From JBEIUO01 sp964549785 (GTDB lineage: Bacteria; Planctomycetota; Phycisphaerae; Phycisphaerales; UBA1924): a stretch of DNA of 32,053 nt. This document shows positions 9,251 to 17,463 of the stretch, one piece after another (position 1 is the stretch's first letter; every line of letters starts with the position of its first letter). The translations under genes were made by a program, and so were the position numbers. Location of the stretch: positions 1-32,053 of the forward strand of contig CAZJXA010000011.1 in assembly GCA_964549785.1 (NCBI GenBank), written 5' to 3'. The notes beneath the pieces are model-generated. The model made no database searches and was not told where the DNA came from. It saw nothing but the letters and a program-made list of their open reading frames with translations.

Positions 9251-9290
9251 GGAAAATAAGTCCGCCGGAGAACGTCGCGAAACCGGCGGA
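9251..9290 (-). terminator. Predicted intrinsic terminator after tRNA-Lys
   Basis: TCCGCCGG (9261-9268) and CCGGCGGA (9283-9290) form a perfect 8-bp inverted repeat with a 14-nt loop. Read on the minus strand, the stem is followed by CTTATTTT (9260-9253). It begins 9 nt beyond the tRNA 3' end, as expected for a terminator that lets the tRNA be transcribed apart from the helicase gene. Confidence 0.65.
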
Positions 9291-9299
9291 AATCCGGAA

Positions 9300-9372
9300 T
9301 GAGGGCGGAGGGACTCGAACCCTCGACCCGCGGATTAAAAGTCCGCTGCTCTACCAACTGAGCTACGCCCTC
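9300..9372 (-). tRNA. tRNA-Lys (anticodon UUU)
   Basis: Read on the minus strand, the 73-nt sequence folds into a cloverleaf. The acceptor stem is GAGGGCG with CGCCCTC and discriminator A. The D arm contains AGCTCAGTTGGTAGAGC. The anticodon stem GCGGA/TCCGC encloses the loop CTTTTAA, giving anticodon TTT for lysine. The T arm has GAGGG-TTCGAGT-CCCTC. The CCA tail is not encoded, because the discriminator is followed by TTCC. A likely terminator follows. Confidence 0.97.
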
Positions 9373-9578
9373 AAGGTCGGGGTGATCCTAGGAGTTGCGC
9401 CGGACGCCCGGGGGCGGGCCTCCGAACTTGGCGAGCAATTTTCGCAGGCAAAGCGAAGCCGGGGTGCGACCGCCCAAGCGCTCGAACGCACGTTGTTCGA
9501 CCGCGTGAATGGGCAGTTCCCCCTCCCCAACGGCCGCAAACGAGCCGTGGTCGATACGCGAGGGATCGCGGCACGCCC

Positions 9579-9609
9579 AAAAAAACATCCCCGCCTCGCG
9601 ACGGGGATG
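9579..9609 (-). terminator. Strong intrinsic terminator of the subtilase gene
   Basis: On the minus strand CATCCCCG (9609-9602) and CGGGGATG (9593-9586) form a perfect GC-rich 8-bp stem with an 8-nt loop. The stem is followed directly by seven T residues (complement of 9579-9585). It lies 47 bp past the subtilase stop codon. Confidence 0.85.
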
Positions 9610-9655
9610 GTGATTCGGAAGTGGGCGTGCGCTGGCCGGGGTCCGCTACAAACCC

Positions 9656-12600
9656 TTACGTCACGGCGGCGCGAAGACCCAACGGAGTTCCGATAGTGCC
9701 GAACGCGCCGGGGAAGAGACGATCAAAGTGACCCATGTAGGCGACGATGGGGGTGGGGGCCTTGACCGTAATGCCGTAAAACTGCGCGGTGAGGCGGCGA
9801 CCGCCGGTGATAAATTGATCGACGTTGAGCTCGGTGACGCGGCGCGCCGAGAGCGTTCGGCGGAACGTTTCGCTGCCCGGGAGGCCGTCGTAGACGATAC
9901 GAATCTCGACCGTGACGTCGGCGTTGGACGGGTTGTAAAGGCGAAGGTAGTCGGTGACGCCGGGGTGGTTTTCGGTGTCCCCGGGGCGGAAGCCTTCGCC
10001 GAAGCCCCAGTAGGAGTAGGCCTGATCCGAAGTTCCGGAAGCGACGGCGTCGGCGTAGGCCGGTTGATCGACCGTCAGCGAGACCGGGACGTTGGATTCG
10101 TAGAGCACGCCATAGGTGAGGCCCGTGGGGAAGTTCGGGAGTTCCTCGACGTTCAGCCCCGCGACGGAGCCCGCGGCAACGTTCAGGTTGGTGCGGTAAC
10201 TGCTGCCGTTGCTGAAGATGAACGAGAAAATCACGGAAGCGGCCATGGTCCCGGCGTTGAGAACGCCGAGGTGTTGAGTCGTGCCGTTGAGCCCCAACTG
10301 GCCCTCGGCGACCACGCCCCGGAGCGAGCCGTTGCCGACGTTGCCGATGAGGCCGTCGGCGGTTCGATTGACGGTGTCGTAACGGGTGGCCGAAGTAACG
10401 AAGGAGTTGAGAGACGTGATGACAACGCCGTATTCGCCGTCGGGAAGCCCCTGCATGTCCTGATCCTGGAGGATGTTGACCCCGCCGCGACGGAAGGCGT
10501 CGAGGCTCCGCGACACGCTGTAGGGCGAACCACCCGAGGAACTGTAGAACGTGGCGGTGATGGTGCTGGTGTCGTTGTTGGGGTTATAGAACGTGAGGAA
10601 ATCAAAGTGACCCTGACCCTTCGTAATCTGCCCGAAGCTCCACGTCGTGGAAACCTGCGTGGTGAAGGACTCGCCGACGGCCGCGCGGAAGCCGTCGAGG
10701 AGGGCGAGGTCATAGTGGCTGAACGTGGAGGCGACGGGCTTCTCCGAGCGGATTTCGAGGGCGTAGGGGGAATTGGCCCGGACAAGGGCACCGCCGTTGG
10801 CGAAAATCTCGGGCGTGATGAGGGTGAGGCCGCTGCGGCTGTTGCCCGCGATCGTGAGATCTCCCACGACCTGGTCGCGGACCCCGGTTTCGTACCGGGC
10901 GATGACCACAACGCGGTTGGCCTGGGCGCTGGGATTGGAGATGGGCACGAAGGTGAAGATCTGATTGCCGATGAAGCCTTCCGAGAAGAACTGGCGATAT
11001 GGCAGGATCGGCGCGGTCGTGGTGGGGTCACCGGCGGCCGTCTGGAGACCCTCGACCGCGGGGTTGGCCGAGTTGGCGGCGAGGTGGCCGGTGCCTGTGC
11101 CACTGTTCAGGGCATCGATATTCGCAGTGACGGCGGCGGGCGTCGTGCCGAAGAAGATGAAGTATCGGAAACTGGTGGAGGCGCCGGCGGCGAGCGTTCC
11201 CAAATCAAACGACAGGGCGAGGGAATCATCCGCGGAGAACCCGTTGGGATCGTTGATGGGGGCGGCGATAAGGCCCGACGGATCACGAACCGTCGTGCCG
11301 CCGGGAACAATGGTGGCCTTGGAGCGTGATTCGCCGCCCGCGGTCCCGAGGGCGACCGTGAGGCCTGACGGGAACTGATTGTTGATGTAACGGGCTACGG
11401 CGATCTTGCCTTGATCGTCGACATCGTTGCGGGTGGCCCGGTTGCCTTCGCCCAGCGCGAAGCCCGGATCGGGGTTGAAGCCTTCCATCCACCCGAGGCT
11501 GGTCAGGGCTTCGGAGCTGGTGTTGGTGAAGAAGACGTCGATCGCGATGAAACCGTCAGAGATGCCGTAGGAGAACGTCTTCTCGATCTGGAGGCCACGG
11601 AAGAAGCCTACCGAAGAAATGCGGTTGTTGTAGGTGTCGCTGGCGACCGTGAGCGTGTAGGGAATCTCGGGATTGCCGCCGCTATTGACAAAGTCAAAGC
11701 CGCTGGCGGTGCCGCCAAAGAACTGGCTGTTGCGGGAGACCTCCGAAAGAAAATCAATGCCGTTGAACCGCAAACCGACAATGTCAGTGCCGCGCGCGGC
11801 CCCGAAACTCGCGGTGGTGTCAACGCCGACCTCAAGGGAATTGCCGGTGAGCACGGTGGACCCGTCCGAAACTCCCGGGGTCAGGACAACATCAAGGACA
11901 TAGCCGCCGGTGCTGCCCGCGGCGACATCGGTGCCGTTATTGACCGCGGAGGCGTTGTAGGTGACGTTCGCGCCGTCCGTGACAGCGATGTAGTACGTGC
12001 TGCTGTTGGCGAAGACGAAGTTCTCGATGCGGGCCGAGGTTGAATCGGTGGGGTTGGCGAGGAGGATTTCGACGAACGTTGAGTCGAAGACGCGGATGGC
12101 GGTGTTGAGTGCTCCGGTCGGAGTGGCGACCGCGGTAAGGGTGGACCCGGCGTTGGCGCTGACCGTGAAGAGATCGCGGTCGAAACTGCCGAATCCGCCG
12201 TCGCCCAGAAAGGATTCGCGTTGCGCAGTGCCGAAGCCCTGAATGCCCAAGGGCTTGGCCGTGGCGAAGGTGTCGTTTGATTCGTCCGGGCCGAAGATGT
12301 CGTTCTGGAACTTGAAGTCGAGGGCCCAACTCAGCAGGAAGCCGCTGTTGAGCGAGGAAGTGTCGTTGATCCGCAGCGTCCACCGCCCATTGCCGGCGAG
12401 GCCGTCAAACGTACCCAGATTGAACTCGGGGCGGTAATTGCCCGCGATGAACGGCGCGATGCCCGAAACGGCCGTGAGCGGGCCTTCGTCGTCAAAGACG
12501 GCCGGCAGGACCGGATTGCCCGAACCATCGACGGTGCCGAAGTTGTCTCCGGACCCGCCGCGCCGGTCGACCAGGACGATCTCGACGTTGTTCGGGCCGA

Positions 12601-15040
12601 TGAGACTGATGCGTAGGTCTGAGACGAAGGTGTGGGTGATGTTGAGGCGTACATCGACGTCAAGGATCTGGCGGGTGTCGCTGACGACGATGCTGCTGCT
12701 GGTGACGCCCTGCGTCTGGTTTTCAGCGAACGGAACACGGCGGGGGAGGGCGGTATCCTGGGCGCTGGTGAACGTCACGACATCGTCGTTCGCGAGTTGG
12801 ACGGTGAGAGCGAGGTTGTAGACGCCAAGGGACTGATTGCGGCCGGTGCCGCCGGTGGCGGCGACGTAGTCATCGTTGCCGAAGCCCGAGACGCCGACGA
12901 AATAGGTGCCGCCGGTGTTGACGAAGAAGTCGATAAAGGAGTCGCGTCCGCTGGTCTGATCGTTGGCGGCGATCTCGACGCCGTTGGCGTTGAAGAGGCG
13001 GAGATAGGTGTCGAGGGTCGAGGGGCTGGGGAGGCGGGCCGCGAATGTCTCGGCCGTGATGAGACCGCCACGCGGGAGCGTGAGACGGTAGAGATCGACG
13101 TCGAGATTGGCGAAAAGACCGTTGCCCAGAGTCACGCCGCTAAAACGGGCGGTCCCATTGGCATCGAAAGTCACCGGGGTGGCTTGGGCCGTGGTGTCGT
13201 TCGGCTCGTTGTCGCCGGTGGAGGCAACGATGCGGAACGTGTACACCTCGTTGGTGCCGCCGCTGGTGTTGCCGTTCAGGAAGTTTCCTGAAGTGTCGCG
13301 GAAGCCCGACGCGTTGAGCGTCAGCGTGTAGTTGGCGATGGGCAAGCGCTGCTGCGAAAAACTGTTCAGGTTGAGGCCGATGATGACCGTGCGCGGATCG
13401 GTGGGCGAGAGCGTCACCGACGAAATGGGGATGTTGATGGAACCCAGGAGAGTCACGGCCGTGGTCGACAGGGACGTTGCGCTGATGTCTTTGGTGAATT
13501 GGACCGTGATCGTCGAGAAGGGCTGGTTGGTGGCCGGATCGAGTTGACCGGCGACGGGGCCGGGCGTGATGGCCCGCACCGTGGGTCCGTCGGTGATGAT
13601 GGTGCGGAGCGCCGCCTCGGCGTTGACGCGGCCGCCGGAGCGGACGCGCCCCTGCAAGGCCGGCAAGGGATCCGAACTGTTGATGAGGGCTTCGCGGATT
13701 TCGACGGCTGAGGCGTTCGGCTTCACGCTCTTGATAAGCCCGACGATGCCCGCGACCAAGGGACCGGAGAAACTGGTTCCGCTCTGGATGACGTAGCCGC
13801 CGCCGGGGGCGGCCATGAGAATGTCCACGCCAGGGGCTGCGACATCGACCGTTTCGGCCCCGTAACTGCTGAAGCCGGCAAGGCCGTCGTTATTGTCTGT
13901 CGCGGCTACGGAGATGACGCCCGGGATGCGGTAACTGGCCGGGAAGGAACTGATATTTTCATCGTTGTCGAGCGCATCGTTTCCTGCGGAGGCCACGAAG
14001 GTCGCGCCGCTATTCACGAATCGGACAATCGCGGCCCGCTCTCCCTCGAAACCATCCTGCTCGTCCTCATAAAAGTCGCCCGCGATCAGACCGTAACTGT
14101 TGTTGCTGGCGACCAGGTTTATCCCGAAGTCCGTCCGCATCATCGTTGCGTAATCGTGGGCCCCGATGATCGCACCCGTCGAAAGACCACCGTTGGCGTT
14201 CGCGATCTTGAGGGCCATGATCGAGACGTTCCAGTTGATCCCGGTAATCCCGAAGCCATCGTTTCCCACCGCGCCAATCACGCTGGCAACGGCCGTGCCG
14301 TGGCCGACCTGGTCGCTCATGGTCGAACTGAGGGTGCCGAAGTCGAAGCCGACAACGTCGTCGGTAAACCCGTTCCCGTCGTCATCGATGCCGTTGCCCG
14401 CGATCTCGCCCGGATTCCGCCAGATGTTGGCTGCCAGATCCGGATGGTCGATATCAACGCCGGAGTCAATCACGGCGATCACCACATCGCGCGAACCGAT
14501 GGTGATGTCCCACGCCTCGCGGGCCGAAACGTCCGCGCCGATCGCGCCCAGCCCGCTGCCCTGAACGAACTGGCCCGTGTTCTCCAAGTGCCAGAGTTCG
14601 CCGAAGCGCGGATCATTCGGGGCCCGGTTGATTTCCTGAAGGCGATCCGGCTCCACCCAAGCCAAGCCGTCCATCTCGCGGCTCAGTCGCTCGACCGCGC
14701 TCTTCGAGACCTCTCCGGTGGTGGTGAAACTCGCCCACCCGCCTCGACCGATCGACCTGACGTTCTCCGCCACGACGCCCAGCCGCGTGGCGACTTCACG
14801 GGCTCGCAACTCGGCCTGGGAGTTTCCGAGGTAGTCGTCAAAGGTGACAAGGTACTGGTCGGCAACCGCGGCAACCCGTCCGGTGCCCCACTCGACCCAC
14901 TCGCCGCCGGCCGGCAGTTCCGCCGAGAGCATCTGGCGTGATTCCAAGTTCTCAAAGCCACGCGCGGTGTCGTTGTGGCGTTTCCCGAACGCGCGGCCAA
15001 AGAGGTCCGCGGAAATCCGTCCCAGACGATTCTTCTGCAT
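9656..15040 (-). CDS. Giant secreted S8 subtilisin-family peptidase with PPC, P-domain and tandem C-terminal modules
   Basis: The protein is 1794 residues from the ATG at 15040, which has AGGGAG 8 nt upstream. The longer frame to 15166 lacks support. Residues 29-40 (FENLESRQMLSA) are an LEPR-XLL-like motif of planctomycete exported proteins, without a classic signal peptide. Residues ~60-140 look like an inhibitor-I9-type propeptide. The catalytic domain (~150-480) has Asp192 (VIDSGVD), His247 (GHGTAVA), Asn354 (SAGND) and Ser423 (GTSFSGP), so it should be active. Then follow an Ig-like Big_5 type domain (~485-600), a PPC domain (~605-740), a proprotein-convertase P-domain-like region (~745-890) and a second PPC domain (~895-1030). 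After a region of unknown type, four related modules of about 100-116 residues run from ~1345 to the end. It is probably a cell-surface or secreted protease; the substrate is unknown. Confidence 0.93.
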   Translation of the reverse strand: MQKNRLGRISADLFGRAFGKRHNDTARGFENLESRQMLSAELPAGGEWVEWGTGRVAAVADQYLVTFDDYLGNSQAELRAREVATRLGVVAENVRSIGRGGWASFTTTGEVSKSAVERLSREMDGLAWVEPDRLQEINRAPNDPRFGELWHLENTGQFVQGSGLGAIGADVSAREAWDITIGSRDVVIAVIDSGVDIDHPDLAANIWRNPGEIAGNGIDDDGNGFTDDVVGFDFGTLSSTMSDQVGHGTAVASVIGAVGNDGFGITGINWNVSIMALKIANANGGLSTGAIIGAHDYATMMRTDFGINLVASNNSYGLIAGDFYEDEQDGFEGERAAIVRFVNSGATFVASAGNDALDNDENISSFPASYRIPGVISVAATDNNDGLAGFSSYGAETVDVAAPGVDILMAAPGGGYVIQSGTSFSGPLVAGIVGLIKSVKPNASAVEIREALINSSDPLPALQGRVRSGGRVNAEAALRTIITDGPTVRAITPGPVAGQLDPATNQPFSTITVQFTKDISATSLSTTAVTLLGSINIPISSVTLSPTDPRTVIIGLNLNSFSQQRLPIANYTLTLNASGFRDTSGNFLNGNTSGGTNEVYTFRIVASTGDNEPNDTTAQATPVTFDANGTARFSGVTLGNGLFANLDVDLYRLTLPRGGLITAETFAARLPSPSTLDTYLRLFNANGVEIAANDQTSGRDSFIDFFVNTGGTYFVGVSGFGNDDYVAATGGTGRNQSLGVYNLALTVQLANDDVVTFTSAQDTALPRRVPFAENQTQGVTSSSIVVSDTRQILDVDVRLNITHTFVSDLRISLIGPNNVEIVLVDRRGGSGDNFGTVDGSGNPVLPAVFDDEGPLTAVSGIAPFIAGNYRPEFNLGTFDGLAGNGRWTLRINDTSSLNSGFLLSWALDFKFQNDIFGPDESNDTFATAKPLGIQGFGTAQRESFLGDGGFGSFDRDLFTVSANAGSTLTAVATPTGALNTAIRVFDSTFVEILLANPTDSTSARIENFVFANSSTYYIAVTDGANVTYNASAVNNGTDVAAGSTGGYVLDVVLTPGVSDGSTVLTGNSLEVGVDTTASFGAARGTDIVGLRFNGIDFLSEVSRNSQFFGGTASGFDFVNSGGNPEIPYTLTVASDTYNNRISSVGFFRGLQIEKTFSYGISDGFIAIDVFFTNTSSEALTSLGWMEGFNPDPGFALGEGNRATRNDVDDQGKIAVARYINNQFPSGLTVALGTAGGESRSKATIVPGGTTVRDPSGLIAAPINDPNGFSADDSLALSFDLGTLAAGASTSFRYFIFFGTTPAAVTANIDALNSGTGTGHLAANSANPAVEGLQTAAGDPTTTAPILPYRQFFSEGFIGNQIFTFVPISNPSAQANRVVVIARYETGVRDQVVGDLTIAGNSRSGLTLITPEIFANGGALVRANSPYALEIRSEKPVASTFSHYDLALLDGFRAAVGESFTTQVSTTWSFGQITKGQGHFDFLTFYNPNNDTSTITATFYSSSGGSPYSVSRSLDAFRRGGVNILQDQDMQGLPDGEYGVVITSLNSFVTSATRYDTVNRTADGLIGNVGNGSLRGVVAEGQLGLNGTTQHLGVLNAGTMAASVIFSFIFSNGSSYRTNLNVAAGSVAGLNVEELPNFPTGLTYGVLYESNVPVSLTVDQPAYADAVASGTSDQAYSYWGFGEGFRPGDTENHPGVTDYLRLYNPSNADVTVEIRIVYDGLPGSETFRRTLSARRVTELNVDQFITGGRRLTAQFYGITVKAPTPIVAYMGHFDRLFPGAFGTIGTPLGLRAAVT

Positions 15041-15048
15041 CGGCGAAA

Positions 15049-15090
15049 CTCCCTGCCGCCTCCTTGGCCACGAATCCAAGCCGAGGCGGC
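15049..15090 (-). promoter_or_regulatory. Leader hairpin abutting the ribosome binding site of the subtilase gene
   Basis: On the minus strand GCCGCCTC and GAGGCGGC (outer arms 15083-15090 and 15055-15062) are perfect complements. Inside them CTTGG/CCAAG (15076-15080 and 15063-15067) form a second stem with an 8-nt loop, separated by a 2-nt bulge. The ribosome site AGGGAG (15049-15054) starts on the next base. The structure could set translation efficiency or stabilise the mRNA; no T-tract follows, so it is not a terminator. Confidence 0.5.
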
Positions 15091-15292
15091 GACAAATCCT
15101 ACGAAATCGAAGCCTGAACGACCTGCGAGACCCTGAAACTCCAGGATCGACCCATTGATGGACCAAGCCTACGACCGCCGGACGGTCTTTGCCGCGTTGT
15201 GCGGAGGCATCGGCGACAGAATCTGACCGGCTCGCAATTTGACCAGCGACCTACGGCCGGTTCCGATACGACGCCCATACCCGAACAGTTCC

Positions 15293-16603
15293 TTAGTACA
15301 GCATTGGTTCCGTCGGTCTCGGAACGTCTTCGGTCAGGCGGCGCAACAGCGCAGCGTTCTTGCCGCTTGCACCCATCTCTCTACGAATGCATTCGCGTCC
15401 GGCTCGTGCCATATCAGCCCTCTTCACCGGCGACCGCAACAGGTCTGCCAGATTTTGCGGCAGTGCCTCGCCCGAAACTACGCGAAGTCCGCCGCTCGCT
15501 GACAGCGGGCCCACCGTCCCCACGAAATCGCCGTGGTTGGGCCCGATGAGTGTCGCCTTGCCCAAGGCAACGGGCTCAATCGGATCGGATCCGAAAAGTC
15601 GTCCAAAACTCCGCCCGACGATTGCAACGGTCGCGAGGCTGTAGGCAGCCCGGAGTTCGCCGATTGAATCCAACAAAAATCGGTCGCTCCCGGAACGAAC
15701 CGGGCCGATCCCCTTTCGCGATCGCCGCACGCACCCCGGTAACGCCCGCGCCGCTTCCTCAAAGCGCTCCGGCTTGCGGGGGGCGCACAGCAGTTGAACC
15801 CCGGGGGGGCAGGACGCGTGGAACAGAGATTCCTCGCACCAAGGGGGGCGGCCGGAGCGTCCGTCGTAACCGATCGGTGCCCCGGAGACGTCGAGGGGAC
15901 CGGTGCTTCCAGCGACCACGAGCGGGCGCGAGCGATCAATTCCAAGATCGCGGGCGAGTTCGTCAGCGCCGTCAGCCACGTCGGCGATCTGGGCCGCGTC
16001 CCACTTCATGGAGCCGGTCACGTGAATCTGTGGGTCACTGGCGCCCAGTTCCCGGAAGCGCCCCGCATACGTAGCGTCTTGAACCGATGCGAATGCAAGC
16101 CGGCGAAAACTCGGGCTGATGAGGGGTCGAAACCGCTGGTAGCCGCGGAATGACCGGTCGCTCAGGCGTCCGTTGATCACCCCGACCGGGATGGCGCGGC
16201 GTGAACAGGCTCTGACAAAGTTGGGCCAGACTTCCAGTTCCATGAGGCCGACAGCGTCGGGGCGGATAGCGTCGAGGAAGCGGTTGACGGACCAGGAAAA
16301 ATCCAGCGGATAACGACGGACGGCGGCGAGCGAGCCGAAGAGCGACTGTGCGCGCGCAAGGCCCGTGTCGGTGGTGGCGGTGAGTACAAGGTCGCAGTGG
16401 GGGGTCAGAAGCGGGACCAGACTTCGCAGAGCCGAGATCTCGCCGACCGAGACGGCGTGGATGAGCAGGCGCGGGCGGCCGATGACCGAGGGCACGGGGT
16501 CGGCGTGGCCGAAACGCTCGGGCCAGCCGGCGCGTTTCTTGCCGATCCAAAGGGGCGCGGTGGCGGCAGCGAGCGGGATGTAGAGGACGTCCAGAAAGTT
16601 CAC
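15293..16603 (-). CDS. waaA: 3-deoxy-D-manno-octulosonic acid (Kdo) transferase
   Basis: WaaA (KdtA) transfers Kdo from CMP-Kdo to lipid IVA at the inner membrane, linking lipid A to the LPS core. The 436-residue protein starts with a hydrophobic anchor (MNFLDVLYIPLAAATAPLW) and a basic GKKRAGWPERFG segment, as in the family. VSVGEISALRSLVPLL holds the catalytic-base Glu. TATTDTG, YPLDFSWSVNRFLD and ELEVWPNFV follow, and near residue 345 GRSFGRLFGSDPIEPVALGK matches the nucleotide-sugar site. The stop lies 252 bp upstream of the subtilase start, and no terminator was recognised between them. It diverges from the DUF4442 gene. Together with lpxK and hldE in the same window it indicates a Gram-negative-type LPS pathway. 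One or two Kdo additions cannot be told from sequence. Confidence 0.93.
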   Translation of the reverse strand: MNFLDVLYIPLAAATAPLWIGKKRAGWPERFGHADPVPSVIGRPRLLIHAVSVGEISALRSLVPLLTPHCDLVLTATTDTGLARAQSLFGSLAAVRRYPLDFSWSVNRFLDAIRPDAVGLMELEVWPNFVRACSRRAIPVGVINGRLSDRSFRGYQRFRPLISPSFRRLAFASVQDATYAGRFRELGASDPQIHVTGSMKWDAAQIADVADGADELARDLGIDRSRPLVVAGSTGPLDVSGAPIGYDGRSGRPPWCEESLFHASCPPGVQLLCAPRKPERFEEAARALPGCVRRSRKGIGPVRSGSDRFLLDSIGELRAAYSLATVAIVGRSFGRLFGSDPIEPVALGKATLIGPNHGDFVGTVGPLSASGGLRVVSGEALPQNLADLLRSPVKRADMARAGRECIRREMGASGKNAALLRRLTEDVPRPTEPMLY

Positions 16604-16807
16604 TTTGGTGGACCAAGGTAGCAGACGACTTCGGCCCCGGGGGGCGGCGACGCCTCCCGACCATTATCGTTCACCGAAGCACCATACTATCGCCTCCCGC
16701 GTATTTCGTGACCCCGTTAGCCCGTGCCCGTCCGACCTCCAGTGCCGCCTCCCTCCACCACTAACCCCCGCTTCAGCGACAGCGAACCGTCCCGGCCGTC
16801 CGCGGAT

Positions 16808-17458
16808 ATGTCGCCGGACGAAGCGACCATCCAGACCGATGCTCCGGTGATCGCCGGACGTCCCTCGCCAGGGCTGTCGTTCTTCGACCGCGTCGAGTCG
16901 TACATCGCGAGGCTCTCGACGAGGAGCCACTTCTGGCACCGCGTGTGCTCCCTCGTATGGCTGCCCTACGCATTCCGCAGCGGCATCAGAATGAAGAAGG
17001 TGGAGTCCGACACCTTCACGGCGGAACTTCCTTTCCGGCGTTTCAACCGTAACTGGTACAACGCCATGGCGGGTGCCGCGCTCCTCGCCAACAGCGAAAT
17101 CGCGGGCGGCATGTACATCATGGGGATCACCGGCGGCGACTACACGCTTGTGTGCAAGGAACTCTCGTACAAGTTTTTGCGGCCGTGCTTCGGGCCCGCG
17201 TTGTACAAAATAACGCCGCGCGACGACATCACTCAGTTGGTCAAGTTGGGGCGGGAGTTCAACGCGGTGGTTGACATCGAGGTGGTCCAGCAGCCCATGC
17301 TGCCGGCGGCCCTCGGCAAAAAGCGGAACAAGGACTCGGTCCTGGCTCGCCTCGCCGCGAAAGAACGGCGAGTAGGGGCGTGTACCGCCACGTTCCACCT
17401 GACACCTACGACTCATCAGAAAGCCAAGCGGGGCGATGTCCGCAAGGTCGGAAACTGA
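16808..17458 (+). CDS. DUF4442 hotdog-fold protein (putative thioesterase)
   Basis: Taken from the ATG at 16808 the protein has 216 residues; an in-frame GTG at 16724 would add a Pro/Ser-rich 28-residue stretch that looks non-coding. The central part, with MKKVESDTFTAELPF, NRNWYNAMAGAALLANSE and GGMYIMG, matches the DUF4442 group of hotdog-fold proteins, relatives of PaaI-type acyl-CoA thioesterases. The C-terminal strand ACTATFHLTP is also typical. The substrate is unknown and catalytic activity is unproven for most of the family. The next gene starts within 6 nt of its stop, so the two are probably co-transcribed. The N-terminal ~50 residues are not clearly conserved. Confidence 0.72.
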   Translation: MSPDEATIQTDAPVIAGRPSPGLSFFDRVESYIARLSTRSHFWHRVCSLVWLPYAFRSGIRMKKVESDTFTAELPFRRFNRNWYNAMAGAALLANSEIAGGMYIMGITGGDYTLVCKELSYKFLRPCFGPALYKITPRDDITQLVKLGREFNAVVDIEVVQQPMLPAALGKKRNKDSVLARLAAKERRVGACTATFHLTPTTHQKAKRGDVRKVGN

Positions 17459-17463
17459 CGGGC

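Noticed and set aside
9373..9460. TAGGAT as a -10 box for tRNA-Lys on the minus strand
   Set aside because: No acceptable -35 hexamer at 16-18 bp, so a promoter could not be supported.
9728..11329. 533-residue open frame antisense to the subtilase C-terminus
   Set aside because: Its Gly/Val/Asp/Arg-rich product mirrors the codons of the real gene; no motif or ribosome site.
15041..15166. Upstream extension of the subtilase frame by 42 residues
   Set aside because: The extension is Arg-rich, overlaps the leader hairpin and ribosome site, and lacks signal-peptide character; ATG 15040 with AGGGAG is better.
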